Source: Chitinophaga niabensis
Lineage (GTDB): Bacteria > Bacteroidota > Bacteroidia > Chitinophagales > Chitinophagaceae
DNA length: 64,000 nucleotides
Direction: 5' to 3'
Assembly: GCF_039545795.1 (NCBI RefSeq)
Contig: NZ_CP154260.1
Coordinates: forward strand, 1,307,001-1,371,000
Below the pieces are notes generated by a model, which was not told the origin of the DNA, did no database searches, and was given only the letters and a program-made list of their open reading frames with translations. Below, piece after piece: positions 63,111 to 64,000 of this stretch. Both the position numbers and the translations under genes were made by a program. How positions within the stretch are numbered: position 1 is the first letter of the stretch; every line of letters starts with the position of its first letter.

Positions 63111-64000
63111 ATGGGAAAGAAAGAAATCCATTCTTCCAGGAGGTCCTTCCTCAGGAACTCCGTGGGGGCCTTGGCTGCATTCACTATTGTACCCCGCCAC
63201 GTATTAGGGCGCGGTTACCTGGCACCCAGTGATACCCTTACAAAAGCAGTTATCGGTACAGGCGGCATGGGCCGCGGCCACTTTGAGTACGCAGGCACCA
63301 AAGTAGTAGCTATTTGCGATGTGGACAAAAATCACATCCAGAAAGGACTGGACGCTTTAGGCGAAAAAGCTAAAGGCGTTAAAACCTTCAGCGACTACCG
63401 TGAGGTGATCCAGCTGCCTGAAGTAGACATCGTTCACGTTGCCACCCCGCCACACTGGCATGGTATCATTGCTGCAGATGCAGCAAGCGCAGGAAAGGAC
63501 ATCTGGTGTGAAAAGCCCATGACGGCTACCATCGGCGAAGGCAAACGCCTCGTTGAAGCGGTGCAGCAGCATGGACGGATCTTCCGGCTCAATACCTGGT
63601 TCCGTTTTTCAGACAGATTTTATGGCATGGGTACTACCGTAGAGCCCATCAAAAAATTAGTAGATAGCGGCCTGCTGGGTTGGCCGTTAAAAGTAACGGT
63701 AAGCAAACACACGGGCTTCGACTGGAAATTCTACTGGGTGGGTAAAACCAACCTGGAACAACAATCCGTTCCAAAAGAACTGGATTATGATATGTGGTTA
63801 GGCCCCGCTCCCTATAAACCCTATAACCCTCACCGTGTGCATGGCACTTTCAGAGGTTATTGGGATTATGATGGCGGTGGTTTGGGGGATATGGGTCAAC
63901 ACTACCTGGACCCCGTTCAGTACTTCCTGGGCAAGGATGATACCAGCCCTGTGAAAGTAGAAATAGATGCACCACAGCAACACTTCGATGCAGTAGGTAC
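63111..64000 (+). CDS. Tat-exported Gfo/Idh/MocA-family oxidoreductase (3' end beyond window)
   Basis: NAD(P)-dependent oxidoreductase of which 296 residues are visible. A twin-arginine signal (SSRRSFLRNSVGALAAFTIVP) shows export in folded form, as for the GFOR-like periplasmic members. The Rossmann motif is TKAVIGTGGMGRGH, then VVAICDVD, VATPPHWHGIIAADA and the catalytic-region CEKPM (Lys of EKP). Later GGGLGDMGQHYLD resembles the C-terminal domain's metal or substrate loop. Such enzymes act on sugars or inositols. It is separated from SusD by a terminator and 105 bases, so it probably has its own promoter. Confidence 0.93.
   Translation, partial: MGKKEIHSSRRSFLRNSVGALAAFTIVPRHVLGRGYLAPSDTLTKAVIGTGGMGRGHFEYAGTKVVAICDVDKNHIQKGLDALGEKAKGVKTFSDYREVIQLPEVDIVHVATPPHWHGIIAADAASAGKDIWCEKPMTATIGEGKRLVEAVQQHGRIFRLNTWFRFSDRFYGMGTTVEPIKKLVDSGLLGWPLKVTVSKHTGFDWKFYWVGKTNLEQQSVPKELDYDMWLGPAPYKPYNPHRVHGTFRGYWDYDGGGLGDMGQHYLDPVQYFLGKDDTSPVKVEIDAPQQHFDAVG

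Overview
The window reads as a chromosomal segment of a Bacteroidota bacterium of the Chitinophagaceae, most likely Chitinophaga or a close relative. The reasons are five SusC (RagA) genes, four of them with an adjacent SusD (the partner of the gene cut at the left edge lies outside), four ECF sigma factor plus FecR anti-sigma modules, GldA/GldF/GldG-like transporter genes, exported proteins with Bacteroidota lipoboxes, promoter boxes of the TAnnTTTG type, and moderate GC content. This is inferred from gene content only; there is no 16S rRNA in the window.

Layout. 1-4563 (minus): ECF sigma, FecR and the start of a SusC cut by the left edge. 4612-17857 (minus): a complete ECF-FecR-SusC-SusD-lipoprotein-M14-M14 locus that looks dedicated to peptide or protein use, closed by a terminator at 4612-4648. 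18053-19336: a Tet-type MFS exporter. 19846-24287 (plus): a SusC/SusD pair without its own sigma/anti-sigma, preceded by a 0.5 kb stretch of short broken frames. 24434-38791 (minus): the most unusual locus, ECF-FecR-SusC-SusD followed in tight succession by an ABC ATPase, a GldF/GldG-like fused permease, two small MutS-like ATPases and an S41 peptidase. 38935-47791: mixed single genes: OmpH/Skp, a metalloprotease-like gene broken by an in-frame TAG, catalase-peroxidase, DUF4256 plus a sulfatase, an SMR exporter with a Crp-type regulator, and small envelope proteins. 47974-50584: an AT-richer stretch with an AraC regulator, two small membrane proteins and a DUF1835 protein. 50601-53342: an intact tRNA-Arg(TCT) followed by tandem truncated tRNA copies, one copy split by a 2 kb segment with a serine hydrolase. 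53460-56127: ung, plsC, a VOC protein and an AraC regulator. 56218-62971 (plus): a fourth ECF-FecR-SusC-SusD locus. 63111-edge: a Tat-exported Gfo/Idh/MocA oxidoreductase.

How it works together. In each ECF-FecR-SusC module, a substrate-loaded SusC with an N-terminal STN domain is expected to signal through FecR in the inner membrane to free the sigma factor, which then raises expression of the outer-membrane SusC/SusD importer and its partner enzymes. The two findings I consider strongest are: (i) the gap between FecR and SusC repeatedly carries a terminator-like hairpin pointing against the genes, in two loci with an exact antisense TAnnTTTG box about 70-75 bases before it, suggesting about 95-base cis-antisense RNAs; and (ii) the operon joining a Sus system to a Gld-like ABC transporter, paired mini-MutS ATPases and a peptidase, for which I know no described function.
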